Below, one piece after another: positions 38,034-48,039 of a DNA stretch of 64,000 nucleotides. Numbering within the stretch: position 1 is the stretch's first letter; each line of letters begins with the position of its first letter. Source of the stretch: Pseudomonas sediminis. Its GTDB lineage: Bacteria; Pseudomonadota; Gammaproteobacteria; Pseudomonadales; Pseudomonadaceae. Location: the NCBI RefSeq assembly GCF_039555755.1, contig NZ_CP154631.1, forward strand, positions 124,001-188,000, read 5' to 3'. A model generated the notes under the pieces. That model was not told where the DNA came from and did not search any database. It was given only the letters and a program-made list of their open reading frames with translations. The translations under genes and the position numbers were made by a program.

Positions 38034-38709
38034 TCTCCACCCCGAGGGCGATCAGCGCCGCAGCCGCAGCGACCTGCTCGGCGATACGCCGGCTGCCGCC
38101 CTGGCCCAGGGTCTTTTCATTGAGCAGGGAAACCTGGCACTCGACCATGAAGGTACGGCAGTGCGGCTCGCCCTGTACGTCCACCACCTCGTAACGAGGC
38201 AGCTCGCAGGCACGCGATTGCAGGAACTCCTGCAGGCGCGTTTTCGGGTCCTTGTTGGTGTCGACCAGGGTCAGGCCATCCAGCTCGCCGGTCAGCCAGT
38301 CCAGCACGCGCTCGCGTGCTGCATCCATACCGGTGTCCAGATAGATGGCGCCGATCAGCGCCTCCAGAGCATCGGCCAGGATCGACTCGCGACGAAAGCC
38401 GCCACTTTTCAGCTCACCAGAGCCCAGGCGCAGGTATTCGCCCAGCTCGAAACCGCGCGCCAACACGGCTAGCGTCTCGCCCTTGACCAGGCGTGCGCGC
38501 AGGCGCGACAGCTGGCCTTCGCGGGCTTGCGGGAAGCGCTCGAACAGCGCTTCACCGGCGACGAAATTGAGAATGGCATCACCGAGAAATTCCAGCCGCT
38601 CATTGTTGCGGCCGGCGAAACTGCGATGGGTCAGGGCCAGGACCATCAGGTCCTGATCCTTGAAGCTATAGCCGAGCTTGCGCTCGAGGCGGGACAGATT
38701 GGGAGTCAC
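38020..38709 (-). CDS. rnc: Ribonuclease III
   Basis: A 229-residue double-strand-specific endonuclease for rRNA and mRNA processing. The catalytic signature [12 protein letters not shown] (about 36-47) and the second acidic site in [12 protein letters not shown] are intact. The C-terminal double-stranded RNA-binding domain begins at [11 protein letters not shown]. It overlaps the DUF4845 gene by ATGA on one side and era on the other. Confidence 0.96.
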   Translation of the reverse strand: MTPNLSRLERKLGYSFKDQDLMVLALTHRSFAGRNNERLEFLGDAILNFVAGEALFERFPQAREGQLSRLRARLVKGETLAVLARGFELGEYLRLGSGELKSGGFRRESILADALEALIGAIYLDTGMDAARERVLDWLTGELDGLTLVDTNKDPKTRLQEFLQSRACELPRYEVVDVQGEPHCRTFMVECQVSLLNEKTLGQGGSRRIAEQVAAAAALIALGVENGND

Positions 38710-39083
38710 GGCATCCGTACACGAAATTCTTTGTCGAAATTCACCACCAGATCGAGGTTCTCGATCAGCGGCTCGCGTTTTTCATACTTGAGGTGGACCA
38801 GAAACTCATTGTTCTCCACCTTGACCTGCAGAGCGTCGCGCATGTTCAGGTCACGAATGTTGTTGACCTGCATGCCTTTGCTCACATGGTTGTAAAACTC
38901 ACCGACGGTGCGTACATCCGACGCCTTGTCGGTTTCCACCGAAGTGATGATCTTCTCCAGCGACATGTAGTCGAGATAGTGGGGCATCACCTTGAAGGCA
39001 GTGCTGGCGAAGAATGCCACCACGGCCAGAACCACCAGCCAACCCAGAATGGAAAGCCCCTGCTGCGAGCGCGCGAAAGTCAT
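38706..39083 (-). CDS. DUF4845 membrane protein
   Basis: A 125-residue protein with one N-terminal membrane segment ([20 protein letters not shown]) and a periplasmic domain containing [18 protein letters not shown]. It is regularly found between lepB and rnc in pseudomonads. Its function is unknown, though pairing with signal peptidase suggests an envelope role. The ATG at 39083 follows GGGGA; a TTG 12 bp upstream is less likely. Confidence 0.85.
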   Translation of the reverse strand: MTFARSQQGLSILGWLVVLAVVAFFASTAFKVMPHYLDYMSLEKIITSVETDKASDVRTVGEFYNHVSKGMQVNNIRDLNMRDALQVKVENNEFLVHLKYEKREPLIENLDLVVNFDKEFRVRMP

Positions 39084-39171
39084 GTGTATCCCCAATAGAC
39101 GGTCTTGTTGGAAAGCCTGACGGCTAGACTATTTATAGCCTGTGGCGCTGCATTGAACAGCGCGCCAGTGC

Positions 39172-40026
39172 TCAATGAATCAGGCCGACCCGAGAGAAGT
39201 TGGGCAGATTGCTGGTCTTGGGTTCCGGCCAGCTCATCCAGATGGCGAAGGCCTTGCCGACGATATGGTCGTCTGGGACCATGCCCCACAGCTCCTGAGG
39301 AATATGACGATCGCGCCAGTAACGGCTGTCGTTGGAGTTGTCACGGTTGTCGCCCATCATGAAGTAGTGCCCTTCCGGCACCACCCATTGGCCGCCGGGC
39401 TCGCGGCGCATGCGGGTCATTTCCTTGCGGATGGTGTGTTCGACCTGGCCCAGACGCTCCTGATAGAGCATCGCACCACCCAGGCTGCCCGGCTCCTCAC
39501 CGATCAGCTTCTCGGCCACCGGCTCGCCATTGATCAGCAGACGCTTGCCCTGGGTGTACTCGATGCGATCACCCGGCAGCCCCACCACGCGCTTGATGTA
39601 GTTGATGGTCGGGTCGCTGGGATAGCGGAACACCATCACATCGCCGCGCTGCGGGTTATCCACCTCGATGATCTTCTCGTCGATCACCGGCAGACGAATA
39701 CCGTAGGCGAACTTGTTGACCAGGATGAAATCGCCTACTTCCAGGGTCGGCTTCATCGACCCGGAAGGAATCTGGAAAGGTTCCACCAGAAACGAGCGCA
39801 GCACCAGCACGATGGCCAGCACCGGGAAGAAGGATTTGCCGTACTCGACCAGCAAGGGCTCCTTGCTCAGACGTTCCAGCACCCTGTCGTCAGGATCGTC
39901 GACCCGTCCCTGGTACGCCGCAATCGCCGCACGGCGGCGCGGAGCCAGAAGAATCAGATCGATCAGGGCCAGGAAGCCGCAGACGGCGACCGCGATAACC
40001 AACAGGAGCGGGAAATTGATCGACAT
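39172..40026 (-). CDS. lepB: Signal peptidase I
   Basis: A 284-residue inner-membrane protease that removes signal peptides from exported proteins. Two N-terminal membrane helices (about 4-26 and 63-80) are followed by the periplasmic domain. The catalytic serine is in QIPSGSMKPTLEVGD and the lysine in TINYIKRVVGLPGD; the C-terminal signature is GDNRDNSNDSRYW. It begins 6 bp after lepA, and the pair form an operon as in other Gammaproteobacteria. Confidence 0.96.
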   Translation of the reverse strand: MSINFPLLLVIAVAVCGFLALIDLILLAPRRRAAIAAYQGRVDDPDDRVLERLSKEPLLVEYGKSFFPVLAIVLVLRSFLVEPFQIPSGSMKPTLEVGDFILVNKFAYGIRLPVIDEKIIEVDNPQRGDVMVFRYPSDPTINYIKRVVGLPGDRIEYTQGKRLLINGEPVAEKLIGEEPGSLGGAMLYQERLGQVEHTIRKEMTRMRREPGGQWVVPEGHYFMMGDNRDNSNDSRYWRDRHIPQELWGMVPDDHIVGKAFAIWMSWPEPKTSNLPNFSRVGLIH

Positions 40027-40032
40027 AGAGCC

Positions 40033-41832
40033 TTAGCTATCCAACCTGAGCACGGCGAGGAAGGCTTCCTGTGGGATTTCCACGTTACCGACCTGCTTCA
40101 TGCGTTTCTTACCGGCCTTCTGCTTCTCGAGCAGCTTCTTCTTACGGCTCACGTCGCCACCGTAACATTTGGCCAGTACGTTCTTTCTGAGCGCCTTGAC
40201 AGTGGTCCGCGCGATGATCTGACCGCCGATGGCTGCCTGGATCGCCACATCGAACATCTGCCGAGGAATCAGTTCCTTCATCTTCTCGGTCAAGGCACGG
40301 CCCTTGTAGGCCGCGTTGTCGCGGTGAACGATCAAGGCCAGAGCATCGACCTTGTCGCCGTTGATCAGTACGTCCAGCTTGACCAGATTGGCAGACTGGT
40401 AGCGGTCGAAATGATAGTCCAGCGACGCATAACCACGGCTGGTCGACTTCAGACGGTCGAAGAAGTCCAGCACCACTTCGTTCATCGGCAGGTCGTAGCG
40501 AACCTGAACCTGCGACCCGAGAAATTGCATGTCGCGCTGCACGCCACGCTTCTCGATGCACAGGGTGATGACGTTACCCAGGTGTTCCTGCGGCACCAGG
40601 ATGGTCGCGGTGACTATTGGCTCGCGGAAGTCGGCCACTGCCGAAACGTCCGGCAACTTGGACGGGTTGTCCACGGTGATGGTTTCACCCGTCTTGAGCT
40701 CGATCTCGTAGATTACACTCGGCGCGGTGGTGATCAGGTCCAGGTCGTACTCGCGCTCCAGGCGCTCCTGGATGATCTCCATGTGCAGCATGCCGAGGAA
40801 GCCGCAACGGAAACCGAAGCCCAGGGCATCGGAGCTTTCCGGCGCGTACTGCAGCGATGAATCGTTGAGAGTCAGCTTCTGCAGGGCATCGCGGAAGTCC
40901 TCGAAATCGTCTGAGCTGACCGGGAACAGGCCGGCGTACACCTGCGGCTGGATCTTCTTGAAGCCCGGCAGTACTTCGACCTCTGGGGTAGAGGACAGGG
41001 TCAGGGTGTCACCCACCGGCGCACCATGAATGTCCTTGATGCTGGCGATGATGAAGCCCACTTCACCGGCTTTGAGATCAGCAGTAGCGGTGTGTTTCGG
41101 GGTGAATACACCAACGCTGTCGACCAGGTGCACCTTGCCGGTGGACTTGACCAGAATCTTGTCGCCCTTCTTCACGCGGCCCTGGCGCACGCGCACCAGC
41201 GAGACCACGCCCAGATAATTGTCGAACCAGGAATCGATGATCAACGCCTGCAGCGGCGCATCGATCTCGCCGGTCGGCGCCGGAATGGTCTGCACCAGGC
41301 GTTCGAGCACCTCGTCCACGCCCATGCCGCTCTTGGCGCTGCAGGCCACGGCGTCGGTGGCGTCGATGCCGATGATCTTCTCGATCTCGTCCTTGACGCG
41401 GTCCGGGTCGGCCTGCGGCAGGTCCATCTTGTTCAGCACGGGCATTACTTCCAGCCCCTGCTCGATGGCGGTGTAGCAGTTGGCAACCGACTGCGCCTCG
41501 ACGCCCTGCCCGGCATCGACCACCAGCAATGCACCTTCGCATGCCGCCAGCGAGCGCGAGACTTCGTAAGTGAAGTCGACGTGGCCGGGCGTATCGATGA
41601 AGTTCAGTTGGTAGGTCTTGCCGTCATTGGCCTTGTAGTGAAGGGTGACGCTGTGGGCCTTGATGGTGATGCCGCGCTCACGCTCCAGGTCCATGGAGTC
41701 CAGAACCTGAGCCTCCATTTCACGCGCGGTGAGACCGCCGCACATCTGGATGAAACGGTCAGCCAAGGTGGACTTGCCGTGGTCAATGTGGGCAATGATG
41801 GAAAAATTGCGGATATGACTCAGGTCACTCAC
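40033..41832 (-). CDS. lepA: Elongation factor 4 (LepA)
   Basis: A 599-residue translational GTPase, the standard length. G1 is [13 protein letters not shown] (about 14-26), followed by [12 protein letters not shown], the G3 DTPGHVDF and G4 NKMDLP. Domains II, III and V resemble EF-G. The LepA-specific C-terminal domain has [20 protein letters not shown] followed by [10 protein letters not shown]. It acts on initiating or stalled ribosomes. The mucD terminator is upstream, so it has its own promoter or receives read-through. Confidence 0.97.
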   Translation of the reverse strand: MSDLSHIRNFSIIAHIDHGKSTLADRFIQMCGGLTAREMEAQVLDSMDLERERGITIKAHSVTLHYKANDGKTYQLNFIDTPGHVDFTYEVSRSLAACEGALLVVDAGQGVEAQSVANCYTAIEQGLEVMPVLNKMDLPQADPDRVKDEIEKIIGIDATDAVACSAKSGMGVDEVLERLVQTIPAPTGEIDAPLQALIIDSWFDNYLGVVSLVRVRQGRVKKGDKILVKSTGKVHLVDSVGVFTPKHTATADLKAGEVGFIIASIKDIHGAPVGDTLTLSSTPEVEVLPGFKKIQPQVYAGLFPVSSDDFEDFRDALQKLTLNDSSLQYAPESSDALGFGFRCGFLGMLHMEIIQERLEREYDLDLITTAPSVIYEIELKTGETITVDNPSKLPDVSAVADFREPIVTATILVPQEHLGNVITLCIEKRGVQRDMQFLGSQVQVRYDLPMNEVVLDFFDRLKSTSRGYASLDYHFDRYQSANLVKLDVLINGDKVDALALIVHRDNAAYKGRALTEKMKELIPRQMFDVAIQAAIGGQIIARTTVKALRKNVLAKCYGGDVSRKKKLLEKQKAGKKRMKQVGNVEIPQEAFLAVLRLDS

Positions 41833-41941
41833 AGATCAACACTCAAAGAAGGCACAGGCAAGACGCTTGCCGAAAATAGCCGCGGATTGTACCCGATCCC
41901 TCGCGACCGCGTCACGCCTGCACAGCGCTGGTGCAGATACG

Positions 41942-41967
41942 AAAAAGGCGCCCGAAAGCGCCTTTTT
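41942..41967 (-). terminator. Terminator of the algU-mucABCD transcript
   Basis: AAAAAGGCGC and GCGCCTTTTT form a perfect 10-bp stem around six bases, located 14 bp past the mucD stop. The paired T-rich arm provides the U-tract in the minus direction. Confidence 0.88.
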
Positions 41968-41980
41968 CAACGTACCCGAC

Positions 41981-43405
41981 TTATTCAGCCAGCTTGAACG
42001 TAATGAAGCTGGCACGCCCCTGACGTAGCACTCGCATGGACACCGAACGATTCTTCGGCAGTTCCTGCGCCACCTGGGTGAAGGTGCTGGTTGAATCGAT
42101 GGCCTGATTATTCAGGTGAGTGATCACATCGCCCGGACGCAGGCCAATCATGGCTGCAGGGCCGTTGAGCACTTCCTTCACGACAACCCCGCCTTTGAGG
42201 TCGAGGCCTTTCTTCTGCTCGGCAGTCAGCTCGACCACCGTCACGCCCAAACGATTGTTGCTGCGCTCGGCACCCTGCGCCGAACCCGCCGAGGCAAGCT
42301 CCTGACCTTCTTCAGGCAGCGTACCGACCGTGACGCTGAGTTTCTTGCGCGAGCCATCACGCACCACATCCAGTTCGGCCTTCTCGCCTGGCTTCAGCCC
42401 ACCAACCAGGTGCGGTAGATCGGCCGACATGATGATCGGTTTGCCATTGAGGCTGAGAATCACGTCGCCCACCAGCAGGCCGCCCTTGTCCGCCGGGCCG
42501 TCTTCCAGCACCTGCGCAACCAGCGCGCCAGCCGGTTTCTCCAAGCCGAAGGATTCAGCCAGATCCTTGTTCACTTCCTGAATCACCACACCGAGCCAGC
42601 CACGAGTGACCTTGCCGTCGGCCTTGAGCTGGTCGGCGACCTGCATGGCCACTTCCATCGGAATGGCGAAGGAGAGCCCCATGAAGCCGCCGGAACGGGT
42701 GAAGATCTGCGAGTTGATACCCACTACTTCACCTTGCAGGTTGAACAGCGGGCCGCCGGAGTTACCCGGGTTGATCGCCACATCGGTCTGGATGAACGGC
42801 ACGTAGCTGTCGCTCGGCAGGTTACGCCCCTTGGCACTGACGATACCGGCGGTCACCGAGTGATCGAAGCCGAACGGCGAACCGATGGCCAGCACCCACT
42901 CGCCGACCTTCAGCTCGTCGGACTTACCCAGGCGCACCACAGGCAAATCCTTGCCCTCGACCTTGAGCAGCGCGACATCGCTGCGCGGATCGGCGCCAAT
43001 CAACTTGGCTTCCAGCTCGCTGCGATCGGAGAGACGCACGATGATCTCGTCAGCATCGGCGACCACATGATTGTTAGTCATGATGTAGCCATCCGGCGAA
43101 ATGATGAAACCAGAGCCCAGCGATTGCGCCTCGCGCTGGCGGCCGCCCGGATTACGCGGAGCCTGCGGGATGCTGCGCTCGAAGAACTCGCGGAACATCG
43201 GCGGCAGACCTTCCAGATCAGGCATCCCTGGCTGCCCGGCAACGGCGCGCTCGGGCATCTTCTGGCGGGTACTGATATTGACGACCGCAGGCGAAGCTTC
43301 CTCTACCAGATTGGTGAAGTCTGGCAGGCTGGCCTGAGCGAACAGACTTTGCCCCCAGAGCAAGGCAACCGCCAGCAGCGGCGCAATGGACTTGAGTTTT
43401 CTCAT
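41981..43405 (-). CDS. mucD: Periplasmic serine protease MucD (DegP/HtrA family)
   Basis: A 474-residue HtrA protease. A signal peptide (LKSIAPLLAVALLWGQSLFA) precedes the trypsin-like domain with the triad histidine in MTNNHVVADADE, aspartate in DPRSDVALLK and serine in NPGNSGGPLFN. Two PDZ domains follow (from about 265 and 385). It degrades misfolded envelope proteins and restrains AlgU activation. An ATG 18 bp upstream (MGSRSS) is also possible; 43405 gives the length I recall for P. aeruginosa MucD. It is the last gene of the algU operon. Confidence 0.95.
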   Translation of the reverse strand: MRKLKSIAPLLAVALLWGQSLFAQASLPDFTNLVEEASPAVVNISTRQKMPERAVAGQPGMPDLEGLPPMFREFFERSIPQAPRNPGGRQREAQSLGSGFIISPDGYIMTNNHVVADADEIIVRLSDRSELEAKLIGADPRSDVALLKVEGKDLPVVRLGKSDELKVGEWVLAIGSPFGFDHSVTAGIVSAKGRNLPSDSYVPFIQTDVAINPGNSGGPLFNLQGEVVGINSQIFTRSGGFMGLSFAIPMEVAMQVADQLKADGKVTRGWLGVVIQEVNKDLAESFGLEKPAGALVAQVLEDGPADKGGLLVGDVILSLNGKPIIMSADLPHLVGGLKPGEKAELDVVRDGSRKKLSVTVGTLPEEGQELASAGSAQGAERSNNRLGVTVVELTAEQKKGLDLKGGVVVKEVLNGPAAMIGLRPGDVITHLNNQAIDSTSTFTQVAQELPKNRSVSMRVLRQGRASFITFKLAE

Positions 43406-43440
43406 CGAACTACGACTCCCCATGTAAAACTCGGACACTC

Positions 43441-43896
43441 TCAACCCGCCGCTGGAACAGACACCAGCAGCGCACCTAGGACAACGGGCTGTAATAAGGG
43501 GTTCTCGGCAACGCGAGCAGCGCGCCAGCGAACCAATAGCCAACTGGCAAGCAGACCACTCAGGCCGGCGAAGATCACCAGAGGCTCGGACAGACCCAGA
43601 CCGTCCGCCAGCAGCGCAGCGGCGAACAGACCCAGAAGAGGAAGCAGATAAACCAGAAGAGAACTGCGCACCAGCAGATCTTCGCGCACACCGATGATCA
43701 CGGTGTCGCCGACGGCCAGAGGCGTTTGACTGAGGGCGCGCACGTAACCGCGCTGCCGACCTACGCCGAGACGATCCATCAACCCCTGACCGCACGCCGC
43801 ATTGGCCGAACAACTCGAGCAGGTGCTCTTGCGTAGCGTCTCGACCCAGACAGCGCCGGGCTCAAGCGCCACTACACGCCCCTGCTCTTCGATCAT
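43441..43896 (-). CDS. mucC: MucC / RseC-family protein
   Basis: A 151-residue inner-membrane protein. The cytoplasmic N-terminal part has the RseC-type cysteine cluster STCSSCSANAACGQG (Cys 26, 29 and 35). Two membrane helices follow (SSLLVYLLPLLGLFAAALLA and the next segment). RseC relatives influence sigma-E signalling and the Rnf/SoxR-reducing system; the role of MucC in alginate control is modest and conditional. It overlaps mucB by four bases. Confidence 0.92.
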   Translation of the reverse strand: MIEEQGRVVALEPGAVWVETLRKSTCSSCSANAACGQGLMDRLGVGRQRGYVRALSQTPLAVGDTVIIGVREDLLVRSSLLVYLLPLLGLFAAALLADGLGLSEPLVIFAGLSGLLASWLLVRWRAARVAENPLLQPVVLGALLVSVPAAG

Positions 43897-44840
43897 TGGC
43901 TAGCCTGTTCAGGCACTCCGGCACGCATGGACAGGGCGATACGCTCGGCAGTACCCAAAGGAATCTCACCGACCACGGTAACCATCACGTCACCTGCATC
44001 GGTGCTCATGCGCCGCGAAACGGCAACGGTCGGCCCCAGCTGGCTGCGCGCATCATCAACAACGCTGCCTTTCAAGGGCTCAAGGAAAACCGAGAATCGT
44101 GCCAGACCATCGCCGTACATCATGTAGGCGACAGAGTTATCAGAAGAAGGATCACGACGTAGCTGCGCGGCAGTCAAGGTAAAGCCTGGAGGCAGCCAAT
44201 CCGAACGCCAGCTGCCTTCGGCCATGCTGTCGGCAGCACGCAAACGTACCGGACGACATCCCGAACTCGGTTGCATGGCGCTCGCCACGGGGGCGGAGGT
44301 ATCCAGCTGAGCGAACTGGAATCGCTCCAGAAGCTGACCGCGCTCGTTCAAGAGCAGAGATTTCAACGGCAGGCCGGTTTCTCGATCCAGGTGTAACTCG
44401 AAGCCGTAACGGTGCTGATCCTTGGGCGCCAACACCAGAACGTCGGCAGGACGATTGGCGATGCGCGACTGACCGGCGACACGAATGTCGTACCAGTTGC
44501 TCAGTTGCTCGGCATCCAGCTGACGGGCAGGCCAGGCTTGCCCCTCACTGACCTGATCGACCAACGCGCCACTGACGCACTGAGCCTGACCATCGACCTT
44601 GAATACTTCCTGGGCAGGACCATCGAGCTGCAGAAGGCGCTCGCGAACTTCGCCCCCTTCTTCCACCTGATGCCACACGGCATGGGTGGAAAAACTCCCA
44701 TTGCGCTCATAGATGAACGTACCCTGGAAGCTTTGCTGGCGCTCTGCCGCAGCGAGGCGCCCGAGCAAGTCCTGCACCTCGGAGGCCTGAACCGGCAGAG
44801 CCAGCAGACCACCGAGAAGGTAGAGGGGAATCGCGCGCAT
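43893..44840 (-). CDS. mucB: Sigma factor AlgU regulator MucB (RseB family)
   Basis: A 315-residue periplasmic protein with signal peptide (LYLLGGLLALPVQA). The RseB lipid-binding-like domain contains SFQGTFIYERNGSFSTHAVW. It protects MucA from proteolysis and senses mislocalised lipopolysaccharide or envelope stress. The C-terminal domain binds MucA. It lies between mucA and mucC in the operon. Confidence 0.95.
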   Translation of the reverse strand: MRAIPLYLLGGLLALPVQASEVQDLLGRLAAAERQQSFQGTFIYERNGSFSTHAVWHQVEEGGEVRERLLQLDGPAQEVFKVDGQAQCVSGALVDQVSEGQAWPARQLDAEQLSNWYDIRVAGQSRIANRPADVLVLAPKDQHRYGFELHLDRETGLPLKSLLLNERGQLLERFQFAQLDTSAPVASAMQPSSGCRPVRLRAADSMAEGSWRSDWLPPGFTLTAAQLRRDPSSDNSVAYMMYGDGLARFSVFLEPLKGSVVDDARSQLGPTVAVSRRMSTDAGDVMVTVVGEIPLGTAERIALSMRAGVPEQASQ

Positions 44841-44855
44841 GTGACTCCTTAGCGC

Positions 44856-45428
44856 TTAGCGGTTTTCCAGACTTGCAGCCCGAGCATAAGGCAGAGCGGT
44901 TTCACCGCTACCCATCACGGCTTCCTGCGCATGTTGACGCAGGTAGTTCGGCAGACGCTGCTCATGCCAGCTGGCAGTGCCAGCTTCAGCTGCTTCGCCG
45001 ACTTCCTCGCTGCTGTTGTAACCAGCGAGCAATGCAGGACCTTGCACCTGAGGTACCGAAAGCACCGGAGAGGCTTCCTGCTGAGCCAGTTGAGCACCGC
45101 TCAGGTCATCCTGGTTATAGAAGCGCACACCCGCCAGCACTGCAACAGTCACCGACGCTGCTACGGCTACACGCCCGACGCTACGCCAGATGGGTGCTTT
45201 GCGTGTTGGAACTGCTTCGTCGGCCAGCGCCGCAGACACCGCAGATGCGATATCCAGTTGCGGCACCAACAGTTCACGATGCATGGCTGCACGGGCGACC
45301 TGGTAACGCGACCAGGTGCCACGTAGCTCGCCATCTTCGCTGGCTGCGAGCACACGCCGCAGTTCCAGTTCGTCCGCTTCGTTATCCATCACCGCGGACA
45401 GCGATTCCTGCAGGGTTTCACGACTCAT
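44856..45428 (-). CDS. mucA: Anti-sigma factor MucA
   Basis: A 190-residue single-pass protein. The cytoplasmic AlgU-binding part starts MSRETLQESLSAVMDNEADE. A membrane helix at about 83-104 (VGRVAVAASVTVAVLAGVRF) leads to a periplasmic tail bound by MucB and cleaved by AlgW. The frame is intact with no mucA22-type frameshift, so the strain should be non-mucoid at this locus. It is 30 bp after algU. Confidence 0.95.
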   Translation of the reverse strand: MSRETLQESLSAVMDNEADELELRRVLAASEDGELRGTWSRYQVARAAMHRELLVPQLDIASAVSAALADEAVPTRKAPIWRSVGRVAVAASVTVAVLAGVRFYNQDDLSGAQLAQQEASPVLSVPQVQGPALLAGYNSSEEVGEAAEAGTASWHEQRLPNYLRQHAQEAVMGSGETALPYARAASLENR

Positions 45429-45458
45429 GGCGTTCCTCTCTTGGCTGTCGCCGCTGCC

Positions 45459-46040
45459 TTAGGTTTCCTGCAGCAGAGGCTGCAGGGACTTATCAATTGC
45501 CTCACGTGCACGGAAGATCCGTGAACGCACTGTTCCTACCGGACACTGCATGACACCGGCAATGTCCTCGTAACTCAGACCTTCAAACTCACGCAAGGTC
45601 AGAGCCGTGCGTAGGTCATCTGGCAACTGGGCGATGGTTCGATGCACGGTGGCTTCGATCTCGTCGCGCAGCAATGCCCGCTCCGGTGACTCGATGTCCT
45701 TGAGGCCGTGATCGCCATCGTAGAACTCCGCGTCATCGCTACTTACATCACTATCCGGTGGCCGCCGACCGCGGGACACCAGATAATTCTTCGCCGTGTT
45801 GATGGCGATGCGGTACAGCCACGTATAGAACGCGCTGTCCCCGCGAAAGTTTCCAAGCGCTCGGTAGGCTTTTACGAACGCCTCCTGAGCGACATCCTGA
45901 GCCTCGTGGGTGTCGTGCACGAATCGCACGATCAAACCGAGGATCTTGTGCTGATACTTCAGCACCAACAGATCGAAGGCACGCTTGTCACCACGCTGCA
46001 CTCGCTCGACCAGTTGCTGATCATCTTCCTGGGTTAGCAT
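45459..46040 (-). CDS. algU: RNA polymerase sigma factor AlgU (AlgT, RpoE)
   Basis: A 193-residue ECF sigma factor for envelope stress and alginate genes. Region 2 includes RAFDLLVLKYQHKILGLI and AFVKAYRALGNFRGDSAFYT. Region 4 has GLSYEDIAGVMQCPVGTVRS followed by RIFRAREA. MucA, encoded next, inhibits it. Two candidate AlgU-type promoters upstream indicate positive autoregulation. Confidence 0.97.
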   Translation of the reverse strand: MLTQEDDQQLVERVQRGDKRAFDLLVLKYQHKILGLIVRFVHDTHEAQDVAQEAFVKAYRALGNFRGDSAFYTWLYRIAINTAKNYLVSRGRRPPDSDVSSDDAEFYDGDHGLKDIESPERALLRDEIEATVHRTIAQLPDDLRTALTLREFEGLSYEDIAGVMQCPVGTVRSRIFRAREAIDKSLQPLLQET

Positions 46041-46099
46041 GCACGCTCCTCATTAGGCTTGGAGGAGGCTTGCGCCCGTAAGCGAATCAGCTTGCCAAG

Positions 46100-46126
46100 A
46101 TAGACTCGGGTCTTACGCAAAAGTTC
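46100..46126 (-). promoter_or_regulatory. AlgU-type promoter proximal to algU
   Basis: On the minus strand GAACTT (46126-46121) is followed after 16 bp by TCTAT (46104-46100), matching the GAACTT-N16/17-TCnnA class closely. It lies about 60 bp from the algU start. Confidence 0.75.
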
Positions 46127-46294
46127 TCCCCTCCAAGCAAGCTTCCCGCAAAGATTACTTTTCTCTGCCGGGAATGGCGCCAGCGGAACCTTTCCGCTCG
46201 CGCAAATAATCTTATCGCCGCTCATTTCCCACACCCTCCGCTGACTTCAGATGCAGGCACGCGCAAGCGCTCTCCCTTATATGGGCGACCCTCT

Positions 46295-46321
46295 ATGGAA
46301 CCTTAATGACTAAGAAAGTTC
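46295..46321 (-). promoter_or_regulatory. AlgU-type promoter distal to algU
   Basis: GAACTT (46321-46316) with TCCAT (46299-46295) after exactly 16 bp on the minus strand. The -35 part is perfect and the -10 part acceptable. In P. aeruginosa algU also has more than one AlgU-dependent promoter. Confidence 0.6.
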
Positions 46322-46407
46322 CCGAGCACCACGGTCGGTCATAAGCCACCTATTGTGCCGCTGCCCCTCTCTATATACTAGGGCTCGCTTTCACGCGGAA
46401 CTCGGAC

Positions 46408-48039
46408 ATGAGCCAACACTTCCAGCACGACGTTCTGGTTATCGGCAGCGGTGCCGCCGGCCTGACCCTCGCCCTTACCCTTCCAACCCACTTGCGCATC
46501 GCGGTCTTGAGCAAAGGCAATCTTGCCAACGGCTCGACCTACTGGGCGCAAGGTGGTGTAGCGGCAGTCCTGGACGACACCGACACGGTCGAATCCCATG
46601 TCGCCGACACCCTCGACGCAGGCGCCGGCCTGTGCCGCGAAGACGCAGTGCGATTCACGGTAGAACACAGCCGCGAAGCCATCCAGTGGCTGATCGACCA
46701 GGGCGTGCCTTTTACCCGCGACGATGAAACCGCGCGCGAGGATGGCGGTTTCGAGTTCCACCTGACCCGCGAAGGTGGCCATAGCCATCGACGCATCATT
46801 CACGCAGCCGACGCTACCGGCGCAGCGATCTTCAATACGCTGCTGGAGCAGGCCCGGCAACGCCCGAACATCGAACTACTGGAGCAACGCGTCGCCGTCG
46901 ACCTGATCACCGAACGCAAACTCGGCCTGGATGGTGAGCGCTGTCTGGGGGCTTACGTACTGGATCGTGCTCGCGGTGAAGTGGACACCTTCAGCGCGCG
47001 CTTCGTGATTCTCGCCACCGGCGGCGCAGCCAAGGTCTACCTCTATACCAGCAACCCGGACGGCGCCTGCGGCGACGGCATTGCCATGGCCTGGCGGGCC
47101 GGCTGCCGCGTCGGCAATCTGGAGTTCAACCAGTTCCACCCCACCTGCCTGTATCACCCACAAGCCAAGAGCTTCCTGGTCACCGAAGCCGTACGTGGCG
47201 AAGGCGGCTTGCTCAAGCTGCCCAATGGCGAACGCTTCATGCAGCGCTTCGACGAACGCGCCGAACTGGCACCGCGCGATATCGTCGCCCGCGCCATCGA
47301 CCATGAAATGAAGCGTCTGGGTGTCGACTGCGTCTATCTGGACATCAGTCACAAGCCCGCCGAGTTCATCAAGAGTCACTTCCCCACCGTCTACGAGCGC
47401 TGCCTGGGCTTTGGCATCGACATCACCAGGCAGGCCATCCCAGTCGTCCCCGCAGCGCATTACACCTGCGGCGGTGTGGTGGTCGATCAGCATGGCCGTA
47501 CCGACGTACCAGGCTTGTATGCCATCGGCGAAACCAGCTTTACCGGCCTGCATGGCGCCAACCGCATGGCCAGCAATTCGCTGCTCGAATGCTTCGTCTA
47601 TGCGCGCTCGGCCTGCGCGGATATCACCGAGCAGTTGAACACGATCGAGATGCCCAGCGACCTGCCGGACTGGGACGCCAGCCAGGTGACCGACTCGGAC
47701 GAGGACGTGATCATCGCCCACAACTGGGACGAGCTGCGCCGCTTCATGTGGGACTACGTCGGCATCGTGCGCACCAACAAGCGCCTGCAGCGCGCGCAAC
47801 ATCGCGTGCGCCTGCTGCAGGACGAGATCGATGAGTTCTACTCCAACTACAAGGTCAGTCGCGACCTGATCGAGCTGCGCAACCTCGCCCTGGTCGCCGA
47901 GCTGATGATCAGCTCGGCCATGCAGCGCCATGAGAGCCGCGGGCTGCACTACACCCTCGACTACCCCGAGCAGTTGGCCGAAGCCCGCGACACTATTCTG
48001 ACGCCGACGCCCCAGGCTCAGCCCAGCGCCGCCGGCTGA
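46408..48039 (+). CDS. nadB: L-aspartate oxidase NadB
   Basis: A 543-residue flavoenzyme that oxidises L-aspartate to iminoaspartate, the first step of de novo NAD synthesis. The FAD dinucleotide motif [16 protein letters not shown] is at the start. [27 protein letters not shown] and the succinate-dehydrogenase-like [13 protein letters not shown] follow, then [20 protein letters not shown]. The C-terminal helical domain is complete. The 3' end overlaps the convergent ygfX gene by 47 bp. Confidence 0.96.
   Translation: MSQHFQHDVLVIGSGAAGLTLALTLPTHLRIAVLSKGNLANGSTYWAQGGVAAVLDDTDTVESHVADTLDAGAGLCREDAVRFTVEHSREAIQWLIDQGVPFTRDDETAREDGGFEFHLTREGGHSHRRIIHAADATGAAIFNTLLEQARQRPNIELLEQRVAVDLITERKLGLDGERCLGAYVLDRARGEVDTFSARFVILATGGAAKVYLYTSNPDGACGDGIAMAWRAGCRVGNLEFNQFHPTCLYHPQAKSFLVTEAVRGEGGLLKLPNGERFMQRFDERAELAPRDIVARAIDHEMKRLGVDCVYLDISHKPAEFIKSHFPTVYERCLGFGIDITRQAIPVVPAAHYTCGGVVVDQHGRTDVPGLYAIGETSFTGLHGANRMASNSLLECFVYARSACADITEQLNTIEMPSDLPDWDASQVTDSDEDVIIAHNWDELRRFMWDYVGIVRTNKRLQRAQHRVRLLQDEIDEFYSNYKVSRDLIELRNLALVAELMISSAMQRHESRGLHYTLDYPEQLAEARDTILTPTPQAQPSAAG

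Larger units (their letters stand above)
46041..46407. promoter_or_regulatory. Divergent algU-nadB control region
   Basis: This 367-bp AT-rich interval has no supported gene. It holds two AlgU-type promoter candidates for algU, a GGAG-containing leader before algU (GAGGAGCGTGC), and on the nadB side a TATACT -10-like hexamer (46374-46379) about 30 bp before the nadB start. Confidence 0.7.

Noticed and set aside
39175..40860. Plus-strand open frame of 561 codons
   Set aside because: It spans antisense across lepB and the 3' part of lepA, two well-supported genes.
46034..46234. 66-codon minus-strand frame upstream of algU
   Set aside because: It covers the algU leader and the proximal AlgU promoter and has no similarity to a known small protein.
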